Source: RGIG8775 sp045612185
Lineage (GTDB): Bacteria; Bacillota; Clostridia; Oscillospirales; CAG-272
DNA length: 64,000 nt
NCBI GenBank assembly: GCA_045612185.1
Contig: JAZKYO010000030.1
Span: 194,180 to 258,179, forward strand
Reading direction: 5' to 3'
Below the pieces are notes generated by a model. The model saw only the letters and a program-made list of their open reading frames with translations, did not search any database and had not been told where the DNA came from. Of the stretch, positions 43,880-52,100 are shown piece after piece; the first letter of the stretch is position 1; every line of letters starts with the position of its first letter. Made by a program: the position numbers and the translations under genes.

Positions 43880-44649
43880 TATATATCAGTCCTTTCGGGT
43901 TTAATTTCGGATTTATTTTTCAATTCCTGCGCCATAGCGCCGTAGGTTAAAAGCGCCATTGGCACGGTGTGAATAACTGTAAGTATTCCAAGTGTCATAA
44001 GTGACAGCAAAAGCTTTAAAAGTGTTGAAAAAGCCAATGCGTACACGCTTTTATAGTTTCCCTTGCGTGCTTTGCTCGCCATTTTTGCCGCTTGGCTTAC
44101 CGAAAGCCCTTCGTCTATACAGGCAAAGCCTACAAATCCAAAGGAATGTGCCGCAAAAATCAAAGCTAAAACCGCGGCGGGGGCAAGCAAAAGATTTATA
44201 ATTTGAGTTGCCGATTCTGAAATATCAATTACCGCCACGGGCGCAAAAATTACGACTACAAGCGGTAACATTCGCAAAAACAGTAAAAAGGAGAGCGCCA
44301 ACGCCCGCACGTATTCCGCACGAGAGGCAAAAACCTCAAATATATCGACTATTTCGGCATTTTCGCCGTCAAGCATTCGCACAGCCATCTTGAACGTGCC
44401 TATATACAGCGGAGCGGCAAGAAATAACAGAATCACCGTCATAACCGCGCTTGACACAAAGAAAGGCACGGTCAACGAAAACACGCCAAATGCTATAACA
44501 ACCACGTCAGACAAAAGCCACGCAAGCACGGTAACCACCGCGCAAATTATGCAGCACATAACAAGCTTCAATCGGTTTTCACCGAAATCGAGCGTGCTTT
44601 TCGCTGTTTCCGCAGCATAATTCTTTATATTTTTATGATTTGAAGCCAC
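43879..44649 (-). CDS. multi-pass membrane protein of unknown function
   Basis: A 256-residue protein with a GTG start at 44649, five bases after GGAGGTG; an upstream ATG at 44691 falls in the promoter. About six hydrophobic segments are visible (for example LVMCCIICAVVTVLAWLLS and AVLALIFAAHSFGFVGFAC), with a conserved-looking ARKGNYKSVYALAFS loop. I do not recognise the family. It is the first gene of a transcript continuing into metG and tatD, overlapping metG by one base. Confidence 0.7.
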   Translation of the reverse strand: MASNHKNIKNYAAETAKSTLDFGENRLKLVMCCIICAVVTVLAWLLSDVVVIAFGVFSLTVPFFVSSAVMTVILLFLAAPLYIGTFKMAVRMLDGENAEIVDIFEVFASRAEYVRALALSFLLFLRMLPLVVVIFAPVAVIDISESATQIINLLLAPAAVLALIFAAHSFGFVGFACIDEGLSVSQAAKMASKARKGNYKSVYALAFSTLLKLLLSLMTLGILTVIHTVPMALLTYGAMAQELKNKSEIKPERTDI

Positions 44650-44681
44650 GAAAGCACCTCCAAGCACAGTTATACCTATAT

Positions 44682-44710
44682 AGTATAACACATTTAAAAA
44701 ACTTTTTCAA
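44682..44710 (-). promoter_or_regulatory. promoter of the membrane protein-metG-tatD unit
   Basis: TTGAAA (44705-44710) and TATACT (44682-44687) with a 17-base spacer on the minus strand, giving a start about 30 bases before the GTG. Confidence 0.75.
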
Positions 44711-44787
44711 GTATTTAGCAAAAGTTTAAACCGATTCTTTTTGGGTAAGACTAATGACAGCAAGAAACAAAAAAGGATGTGTGTTGA

Positions 44788-45207
44788 TTGAACAGTACCG
44801 TTACAGTAAAAAAGACTCCTATATTTAAAAAGCTGTTGCTTTTCACTGTCGGAGCTTTCGGTTATTATTTTATTGAGGTTGTTTTCAGAGGGTACTCTCA
44901 TTGGAGTATGGGGCTTTGTGGCGGAATTTGTCTTTTGGGAATATACGCAATAAACAGCCGCCACGCTTCACTGCCCTGCACGTTCAGGGCGCTTATGTGC
45001 GCCGCGTTTATTACTTTTGTGGAGTTTGTGGCAGGGTGTCTTTTGAATTTATGGCTGGGGCTTGGTATATGGGATTACTCAAAGCTCCCGTACAACATTT
45101 TGGGACAGATTTCATTGCTTTTCTTCTGCGTGTGGTTTTATTTAAGCTTTTTGATATGCGTTATCATCACATTTTTGGAGAAAACATGGAAAAACAGAAA
45201 GATTTAG
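44788..45207 (+). CDS. PF06541-type (putative ABC-transporter type IV) membrane protein
   Basis: A 139-residue membrane protein with four hydrophobic segments, starting at TTG. The pattern GYYFIEVVFRGYSHWSMGLCGG, then FVEFVAGCLLNL, GIWDYSKLPYNILGQISLLF, is that of the small 'putative ABC transporter permease' family PF06541 found across Clostridia, with no proven transport role. It ends with TAG, followed by a terminator. It is a lone gene divergent from metG's unit. Confidence 0.8.
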   Translation: MNSTVTVKKTPIFKKLLLFTVGAFGYYFIEVVFRGYSHWSMGLCGGICLLGIYAINSRHASLPCTFRALMCAAFITFVEFVAGCLLNLWLGLGIWDYSKLPYNILGQISLLFFCVWFYLSFLICVIITFLEKTWKNRKI

Positions 45208-45219
45208 TTACCGCGACAC

Positions 45220-45254
45220 AAAAAGGCTGTCTCTCTTTAAAGACAGCCTTTTTT
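45220..45254. terminator. bidirectional intrinsic terminator
   Basis: AGGCTGTCT (45224-45232) pairs with AGACAGCCT (45241-45249) with A5 and T5 flanks. It lies between the converging PF06541 and nrnA-like genes. Confidence 0.85.
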
Positions 45255-46258
45255 CAAAAGAGTTGCTTTTCAATTTCCGTAACCACAAGGTCGGCTACAT
45301 GCTCTATACAATCCGCAACAACTGTGCAACCTGCGGCGCGGACGTGTCCGCCGCCTCCAAAATAGGCGCAAACCACCGAAACGTCGACCGCATTTGAGGA
45401 GCGAGTTGACACTCTGAAGGTCTTTTCGGGCCCCGGCTGTCTTATAGCCACCGCCACGTCAACCCCCTCCACCGAGCGCGCTACGTCGATAAGAGTTTCA
45501 AGATGCTCGTCAAGCACACCAAGCTTCTGTTTCATTTGATATGTAAAAAACACCACGGCTATCTTTCCGTTATGAAACATCTTTATGGTGTCAAAGCCCG
45601 CTTTTTCAACAGCAAGAACTTCCATTGATTTAGAATCGAAAAGCAGGCGGTTTATCTGTGCGGTATCTATTCCCGAATTAAGAAGCTCCGCCGAACAGAT
45701 ATGCGTTTTGGGCGTTACGTTTGAATACTTAAAGCATCCCGTATCCGAGCTTATAGCCGCGTAAAGGCAAAAATCCATTTTTTCGGGGATACTATCTATA
45801 ACTCCGCGACTAAGAAGCTCTCTTGAAATATCAAATATTATCTCTCCCGCCGCCGCTGAAGTTGGAGAAACGTAATAATCTGCGTAAGGCTCGCCCTTGG
45901 CGTGGTGGTCTATCATAAAATCAATCTTGTCGCCAAAGCTTTCCTGCAGCTCGCCAAGCTGAGCAATTGAAGCAGTGTCAACCGAAATTATTCTTTCGGC
46001 ATTGAAATCCTCGGGAACAGAGCACAGCAAGGAGCTTGCCTGTATTCCTTCACTCAAAAATGCAAGTCTTTGGGGAATTTCGTTAGCGCAAACGCACCAA
46101 GTACGGCTCCCCGCTGCCTCAAGAAGCAGCTTCATTGCCAACGCCGAGCCCACCGCATCACCGTCAGGTCTGACGTGAAATAGCACAAGTGTATTTTTCT
46201 TTTCGGTCAATTTGTCACAAACTTCCGAAAAGCTCAATTTCATAAAATTTTTACTCAT
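45254..46258 (-). CDS. nrnA: NrnA-like DHH/DHHA1 phosphodiesterase
   Basis: A 334-residue DHH-family protein that in relatives degrades nanoRNAs and pAp or cyclic-dinucleotide products. Motifs are FHVRPDGDAVGSALAM, VDTASIAQLG, MIDHHAKGEPYADYY, AISSDTGCFKYSN and, in DHHA1, GGGGHVRAAGC. It follows rbfA by 38 bases; rbfA-nrnA is the usual end of the Firmicutes nusA-infB-rbfA cluster, here without nusA and infB. AAAGGAG precedes the ATG. Confidence 0.88.
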   Translation of the reverse strand: MSKNFMKLSFSEVCDKLTEKKNTLVLFHVRPDGDAVGSALAMKLLLEAAGSRTWCVCANEIPQRLAFLSEGIQASSLLCSVPEDFNAERIISVDTASIAQLGELQESFGDKIDFMIDHHAKGEPYADYYVSPTSAAAGEIIFDISRELLSRGVIDSIPEKMDFCLYAAISSDTGCFKYSNVTPKTHICSAELLNSGIDTAQINRLLFDSKSMEVLAVEKAGFDTIKMFHNGKIAVVFFTYQMKQKLGVLDEHLETLIDVARSVEGVDVAVAIRQPGPEKTFRVSTRSSNAVDVSVVCAYFGGGGHVRAAGCTVVADCIEHVADLVVTEIEKQLF

Positions 46259-46296
46259 TGCCTTTCTCCTTTTCGGTATTATTAAGAAAGGCTGTA

Positions 46297-46689
46297 TCAG
46301 TCTTCGTCGGCTTCGACGGTTTCGTCTTCCGAATCCTCGTCAAAATCGTCTGAAAACTCTATCGAGTTAAGAATGCTCGCAATGTGCGCGCCGCGCTCGA
46401 TAGACTCGTCAATATAAAAGCTGAATTCGGGAGTTATGCGAAGGTTGAGAGACTGAGCGATTCGCTTTCTGATAAAGCCTTGAGCCGACTTTAAGCCCTG
46501 ACCCACTTCCTTTTTATCGCCGCCGATAGCCGAGTAATAAACCTTTGCGTATTTAAGGTCGGGAGTTACCTCCACCGCGGTAATGCAAACCATTGCTCCG
46601 CTTACTCTTGGATCTTTAATTTCTCTCACTATTTGCGCAAGTTCCTTTTGAACCTCGTCATTTATTCTTCCGCGTCTGTATTTTGCCAT
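46297..46689 (-). CDS. rbfA: ribosome-binding factor A
   Basis: A 130-residue KH-like 16S maturation factor. It begins MAKYRRGRINDEVQKELAQIVREIKDPR, with VEVTPDLKYAKVYYS and RIAQSLNLRITPEF as family signatures. An acidic tail of about 15 Asp/Glu residues follows. It has its own promoter and is followed by nrnA. Confidence 0.93.
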   Translation of the reverse strand: MAKYRRGRINDEVQKELAQIVREIKDPRVSGAMVCITAVEVTPDLKYAKVYYSAIGGDKKEVGQGLKSAQGFIRKRIAQSLNLRITPEFSFYIDESIERGAHIASILNSIEFSDDFDEDSEDETVEADED

Positions 46690-46728
46690 ATATACCCTTT
46701 CGTTTTTTGTAGATAAAATTCACATTAT

Positions 46729-46757
46729 AGTATATCACAAATATTATCTTTTTTCAA
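46729..46757 (-). promoter_or_regulatory. promoter of rbfA-nrnA
   Basis: TTGAAA (46752-46757) and TATACT (46729-46734) with a 17-base spacer on the minus strand. Confidence 0.75.
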
Positions 46758-46776
46758 GGGATATTGTAAAAAAACT

Positions 46777-46806
46777 AAAAAAGAACGGCAAAGCCGTTCT
46801 TTTTTA
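46777..46806 (-). terminator. intrinsic terminator of the surface-protein unit
   Basis: AGAACGGC (46782-46789) pairs with GCCGTTCT (46793-46800) around AAA, with A- and T-runs on both sides. It ends the 55.0-46.8 kb transcript. Confidence 0.9.
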
Positions 46807-47301
46807 TTCAACTCTTAAAATAAGCTCACCGGAGGTCGTGCCCATACTGTAATAGGTTTCTTTCTCGTATGAAAGGACCTTGGCAAATATACTTGTGGTT
46901 TTTGTGGGAACTAACGAAATAGCCACTGATTCCACGTATTCGCCGGGCTTTACAAGCCCCGACTCGCCTATCATTTTCCCGTCGCTGTCGTAAAGTCTGA
47001 CAAGGGTATTGACGGTATTGTTTGCGTCAGACGCAAAGAACACCTGCGCTCCTCCGTCTTTATAAAGCGGAGCGAGAGCAAGAGAGATAACAAAGCTGTC
47101 GTTCACCTTAACGTCAGAGTACTGAGCGGAGGAATCCGTTTCCGCGGGGAATCCCACTATTGCTGTAGGGTCGTCGGCAGGAGGAACAAATTTTCCTATT
47201 TGCGAATCGTCCTTTGACAGAAAGACCGCTACCGTGGCGCCGATTACCGCCAAAAGCAGGATTCCCACTATTACGGTTATTATAGTTTGCTGTTTATCCA
47301 T
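46804..47301 (-). CDS. single-pass membrane protein with extracellular beta domain
   Basis: A 165-residue protein from the ATG at 47301 (MDKQQTIITV). One membrane segment at about 6-28 is followed by an extracellular region with GGAQVFFASDAN, LVRLYDSDGKMIGESGLVKPGEYV and IFAKVLSYEKETY. The C-terminal domain resembles that of the 48061-49179 protein in order and spacing of LVxxLYxxDG, SGxxxxGxxI and a late YD/YE pair. It is the last gene of the surface-protein unit. No named family is recognised. Confidence 0.7.
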   Translation of the reverse strand: MDKQQTIITVIVGILLLAVIGATVAVFLSKDDSQIGKFVPPADDPTAIVGFPAETDSSAQYSDVKVNDSFVISLALAPLYKDGGAQVFFASDANNTVNTLVRLYDSDGKMIGESGLVKPGEYVESVAISLVPTKTTSIFAKVLSYEKETYYSMGTTSGELILRVE

Positions 47302-47318
47302 GTGTTTCTCACATTTCC

Positions 47319-47401
47319 TTTTCAAGCCATATTCAAAGGTCGGCATGCCAATATGGCTTGCAAACTCTTGGTTGGGTTGCGGAGGCATTAAGCCTCCGCA
47401 A
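47319..47401 (-). repeat. two inverted repeats between the small secreted gene and the last gene
   Basis: An 11-bp repeat CAAGCCATATT/AATATGGCTTG (47323-47333 with 47350-47360) and a 10-bp repeat TTGCGGAGGC/GCCTCCGCAA (47377-47386 with 47392-47401) form stable hairpins in the minus-strand RNA. The second lacks a U-tract, so it is more likely a 3'-protecting or processing hairpin than a terminator. Confidence 0.6.
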
Positions 47402-47433
47402 CGATTTTAACTAGTTTTTCAGCGTTATTATGA

Positions 47434-47985
47434 TTAGGGAGCAGCTGTAATAGTAACAGTTGCGTTAACAGTAATCAAATCCGCAGTAGGAGCACCAGCT
47501 GCTTGAATTACAAAAGAATTGGAATCCGCACCAGCTACGTCACCAAGCGCTACAACAGATGCATCCTCAAGTGTAAACTCTGTGGTATTAGCAGTAAATG
47601 TTACGCCATCCTGATCAGCAGGCTTAGTCAATGTTGCAAGTATCTCATCATTAGAGTGGTTAGTAACAATAACCTCTACCTTACCTTCATTGGACCAAGA
47701 ATAAGATGTTTCACCATTTTTCCAAGTGTGGGTTGCAGCATCCCAAGTCGCACCGGAGATGGTCTTAATTACTGTAATAGCTGTGTTTTTCCACTCAACA
47801 TCAACACTGTATACAGGATCATACTCTGTATAAACAGTGTTAGTGGTAATTGTAATTTCGCCGGTAGATATGTTGCTACCTGCGGTTACACTTTCAACTT
47901 TGTCTGTCTTGTCAGCAGCCAACGCAGTAACTGCAAGTGTTGCAACCATAGCAACTACGAGAACGAGTGTCAAAATTTTCTTCAT
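47434..47985 (-). CDS. small secreted protein sharing a domain with the giant surface protein
   Basis: A 183-residue exported protein. Residues 1-23 are a signal peptide (cleavage after ALA), and AAAGGA precedes the ATG. The mature part is almost all beta-type and Thr/Val/Ala-rich. VYSVDVEWKN, then GATWDAATHTW and KVEVIVTNHSND line up with SVDIQWGD, GIWQPETHTY and NVVTVTNNGS in the C-terminal 150 residues of the 1903-residue protein, and both end in TITI-like strands. I do not recognise a named family. It could be the repeated subunit of a surface structure; there is no anchor motif. Confidence 0.72.
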   Translation of the reverse strand: MKKILTLVLVVAMVATLAVTALAADKTDKVESVTAGSNISTGEITITTNTVYTEYDPVYSVDVEWKNTAITVIKTISGATWDAATHTWKNGETSYSWSNEGKVEVIVTNHSNDEILATLTKPADQDGVTFTANTTEFTLEDASVVALGDVAGADSNSFVIQAAGAPTADLITVNATVTITAAP

Positions 47986-48060
47986 GATTTTCTTTCCTTT
48001 CTAAATTGTTTGTAGAATTATTTATTATCAGCCGCCTGCCTTTGTCAAGCGGCAAATAAT

Positions 48061-49179
48061 TTAACCAAGACGCCTTATCGCCACACCCGTGATTTCGGGA
48101 GTAACGCTGGCTTTTTCCCCTGTAATGGGGTCGTAAAGAGAAACTCTGTACGTTCCCGAATACAAGCCCGGAGCAATATCGTACATTAAGTCGATATGTG
48201 TTATTCCGTATCCTGCGGGGATTCTTCCCGATTTAGCGAGAAGCTTTATTTCCTCTCCGTCAAGCACGTAAAGCTCAATAACCAAATCGTGGCTTGATTT
48301 TGCGGGATTTTTAAAGTATATTTTAGCATTTCCGCCCAATGGGTCAACGTCCGCGTTAAGTGAATATACAAGCGACACGCTTCCGCTGCCGTTTTCACGC
48401 GGATTAGTTTCGGGTGGGTCGGTTTCGGGTGGATCTGTATCGGGGTGCGAGGGTCTATGAGGTTTATCTGTTTCCTTCTCTCCCGTTGTATCTTCGGGGG
48501 ATTCGGTATCCTCGGGATCAGTAGTATCTTCGGGATACTTTGTATCCTCGGGGTTTTTGGTATCGTCGGGATCTGACGGATCTATATCGCTTCCGCCCTG
48601 AGTGGTGTCGTCACCTTCCGAGCCTTGTGGGTCTCTCGGATCAGTTTCGGGAGGCTCAATATCAGCTCCACCGTGATCTGTCGTGTCCTCTACCTTTTCG
48701 ATATTAGGATCAACGGGGGGGAGTGGGTGATCGGGATTAACCACAACACCGCCTCCGCCTTCGCTTACCTGAGTTACCATGAGTATAAGACAAACCAATA
48801 TTGCCGCCGCCATCGACGAAATTACGGCGATAAACGGAACTCTGCTTTCGTGTATTGCGATAAAAAGCTCATCGCCTACACAAATATATCCCTGATGTTT
48901 ATTAAGGATTTTATTGCTCGTGCCCGCCGCAAAAACGTTAAAATGCTCGCCTGCTATATCGATTTTACCGACACGGATTTGGTCAAGTCTCTCCTTTTGC
49001 TTTGGTGTCAGCTCATCATCGGGCTTGGAGGCAGAGGTGCCCGCTTCAGCTACTACAGAATAGTTGCCTTCAGGAAAAAGTTCGTTCAGCTTTTTCTTTG
49101 AATAACACGCTACGTTTTGTGTTCCTATCTTGATTACTTTATCGTAATCACTTTTAGAAATATGGCTGTATCTTTTCAC
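48061..49179 (-). CDS. single-pass protein with Asp/Pro/Thr repeat stalk
   Basis: A 372-residue protein with GTG start after GGAGGTG. Residues 1-115 are a cytoplasmic domain without a signal peptide (KVIKIGTQNVACY, LTPKQKERLDQIRVGKI). A single membrane helix lies at about 116-137. Residues ~150-275 are a low-complexity stalk with five six-residue units based on PEDT and PPETD repeats. The C-terminal ~100 residues form a beta domain matching the 46804-47301 protein. It begins 14 bases after the giant gene's stop. The topology suggests inside-out signalling or anchoring of the giant protein; the function is unknown. Confidence 0.72.
   Translation of the reverse strand: MKRYSHISKSDYDKVIKIGTQNVACYSKKKLNELFPEGNYSVVAEAGTSASKPDDELTPKQKERLDQIRVGKIDIAGEHFNVFAAGTSNKILNKHQGYICVGDELFIAIHESRVPFIAVISSMAAAILVCLILMVTQVSEGGGGVVVNPDHPLPPVDPNIEKVEDTTDHGGADIEPPETDPRDPQGSEGDDTTQGGSDIDPSDPDDTKNPEDTKYPEDTTDPEDTESPEDTTGEKETDKPHRPSHPDTDPPETDPPETNPRENGSGSVSLVYSLNADVDPLGGNAKIYFKNPAKSSHDLVIELYVLDGEEIKLLAKSGRIPAGYGITHIDLMYDIAPGLYSGTYRVSLYDPITGEKASVTPEITGVAIRRLG
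48483..48578 (-). repeat. 18-bp imperfect tandem repeat encoding the PEDT stalk
   Basis: Five units of about 18 bases encode xPEDTx hexapeptides (PDDTKN, PEDTKY, PEDTTD, PEDTES, PEDTTG). Such coding minisatellites often change copy number, which would alter stalk length without a frameshift. Confidence 0.65.
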
Positions 49180-49193
49180 TTCTGAACACCTCC

Positions 49194-52100
49194 TTACTCA
49201 TAATTACCCTGTTCGATGGTTATAGTACAGCTACCGACAGTATAGTCGCCTGTAGCCGTAGGCTCAAAGTTGCCCTCAAGCCAAATATAGACGTCCTTGC
49301 TATCACCTGACATTATTTCAGCATTATCTATTCTATTCTCGGATTCCTTGTTGTTTTCCTCGGTAAAATACGCTGACAGTCCTTCATTTACGTCACCGAT
49401 TGTATCGCTGTTTTTGTAAGCGAATCTCGCAACAACGCTTATTTCTTTGTTTTCACCGTCTACATAAGCGTAAGAGCCGTTGTTTGTAACAGTAACGACG
49501 TTGCCGCCCTGTGTTTTGGGATCAAAGGTATCGGGAGCGTAGGTATGTGTTTCGGGCTGCCATATTCCGGGGGTGAAGCTGAAATTCAAATCGCCCCACT
49601 GAATATCTACCGAAATAAGCGGTTCTCCGCTATATATGGAAACGTAGGTTACGACAACAGATATGTCATTTCCCGGCATAATGCCGCTGACAACGGGAGG
49701 CTCAGCCTCAAAACCGGGTATAGGATCAGGTGTGATGGAATAAGAAGCTCCGTAAGCCAAGCGTGTCGAAACGTCATCTCCCGCGCTTGTTCCGTCTTCA
49801 TAAACAAACCTTATGGTAAGAGTGTACTCATACGCAGTCCATTTTGCCTTAAGAGTATGGTCTTTCGCCAAAGAAACTACGTTGTCCTCCGTTATAACCG
49901 TACCGGTATCTTCAAGGCACCAGCCATCAAACACGTAATGCTCTCTAATCGGCTTCGGGAAGGCAGAAAATGCTCCGTTTTCATCATATCCGTAAATGGA
50001 GTTATAACGCACGGCTTTCTCTGTGCTTCCGCTACCTCCGTTTGCGTCAAAAGTAACGGTATAGATATTGGGAATCCAATAAACGGTAACGGTATAACCG
50101 TTATTAACAATGTCTTGGGTTACTGTTCCGCTTATCTCAGTCCAAGTGTTGTCCTGCGTATTAGCGTCACGACCTTGTGTGTATCCCTGCTCATATCCGG
50201 CGGGAATCGTAATTTGATGATAATAGTTACCGCCCAGGTTCACGTGCTCTTCAACAGAAGAAATCTGCGCGCCTGTACCTGCGTCCACGTAAACGACTGT
50301 AAACAGTCCTTCACTTGATTTGTAAACAACATTTATAACAAGGTTTTCCGCTGTGTCGTAGACTCCGCTGACAGCAGTAGTTACAACGCCATCAACGTAT
50401 GTAAGGTGCTTTTCCTTTTGGGTTAAGTTTATGGAATACTCCGTTCCGAACACGACGGAGTAGTTTTCGGGAGGAATAACCGAGTCGCCTCCATCATTGT
50501 AATAATTGACAGTAATACTGTACTCACGAGGAATATAGCGTCCGACTACCCAGATATCCTCAGCAGGCATGGTTTCGGGGGGATTGGTTGACCCATCACC
50601 CCAGTTCCATATGAAATCATATCCGTCAAACTCTGTAGGTACAAAGTTATCATAAGCAGGAATATCAAGAGGTTTATCAACCTCACATTCCACCTTGAAT
50701 TTTTCGTGATCCTCTGAGTTGGGGGCAAGCGCGTACATAAAGGTTACCGTATAGGTTTCTCCCTTAGCCACACCGGTTACAGTTATATCGTTGGTAAGCG
50801 CCGCGCTGTATATCTTTACGTCGCCTTTTCCTCTGGCATAGGTATAATCCGTGCCCTCAACAAGAGTTACGGGATCGGCACCCTCGCCATTATAACGAGT
50901 TACCGTAATACTGTCGGGATAATGCCAGCCCTCGGTGGGAGTAAGCTTAAAGCTGTAATCGTCGTAAGTACCGTCAGATTTACGTTCTATAACGTATCTT
51001 CCGTGCAAGGAGGTTTGATCGTGGGTAAGATTGGTAAGATCGAAAAACATTTCGTGACCTACAATTATCACCGCGTATTCCAAAACCACCTGCTCACTTT
51101 GCGTTTCAACCACCGATGAATCTGCTTTAGAAGCTGCCGCCTTAGGCTCAACGCCAAATTTAATCTCAAACTCAGTAGTATGCTCGGGCATAAGCTCGTC
51201 ATCGGCTTCTTGATCCGTAGTAAGATTTATAACGTGGTCATAAACGTTAACAAAGTCATAACGCCAATCACCATCTTCGGGAACAGAATGACGCTCTCCG
51301 GAGTTGATCGTATACAAAGATTCCTTAGCAATCGGAGCATCACCCGGCGTATATACAAGCTTATTTCCGACCATGTCGGGCTTGATATATTTAAGTTCTA
51401 CGTTTGCATAGTCGGTGGCATCGTTGCCGCCGAGAATTATACTTTTCTCAGTGGGAACAAGGTTATTTGAGGACTCTGCCTCAACTCCTTCTTCCGCGAC
51501 AGGGTCTACGGCATTTTCGGTATCGGAATCAAGCGATACATTCTGCTCCTCAGACTCATAATACTGAATATGAGAAAGCGTTACCCCGTCCACAAACAGA
51601 GGCACGTCGTTACCGCCCATAAACTCGCTGTCCGCAGTCAGCTTGATAATAATATCAAAATCAACCGCCGCCGTTGCTGTCGTTCCCTCTCCCGAAACGT
51701 TAACGTATGGAATAATATTTTTTACGTTAAGGCTCTTAACTTCACCAAAGCCTCCCGTTATCGATACGTTGGGAGAAGTACTGTGGTCAGGATTCTTCCA
51801 GTCGAAATCCACGCCTTCACAGTTAAAATATTTGCTTATGTCAGCAGAAATACCAAAGTCGGTAAGCGCCACCTCTATATCCGCTTTAAGATTCAGCATG
51901 GAGTCTTCCATATTTATCTCAAGACAGTTAAGGTGCGCTGTTCCGCCACCGTGACTTCTGTCATAAGTATTTGTATTGAGGTCCTCGAAACGAGCGATTG
52001 AATCGTCGCTGATTGTATCTTCTCCAAGAGTAACAGAGGTTATATCTTTTCCATTCTTACTGTACTCAACGGTAGCAAACTTAACAAGGTCGGTATTTAT

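Noticed and set aside
47377..47401. 10-bp hairpin as terminator of the surface unit
   Set aside because: On the minus strand it is followed by CCCAACCAAG, not a U-tract. The true terminator is at 46777-46806.
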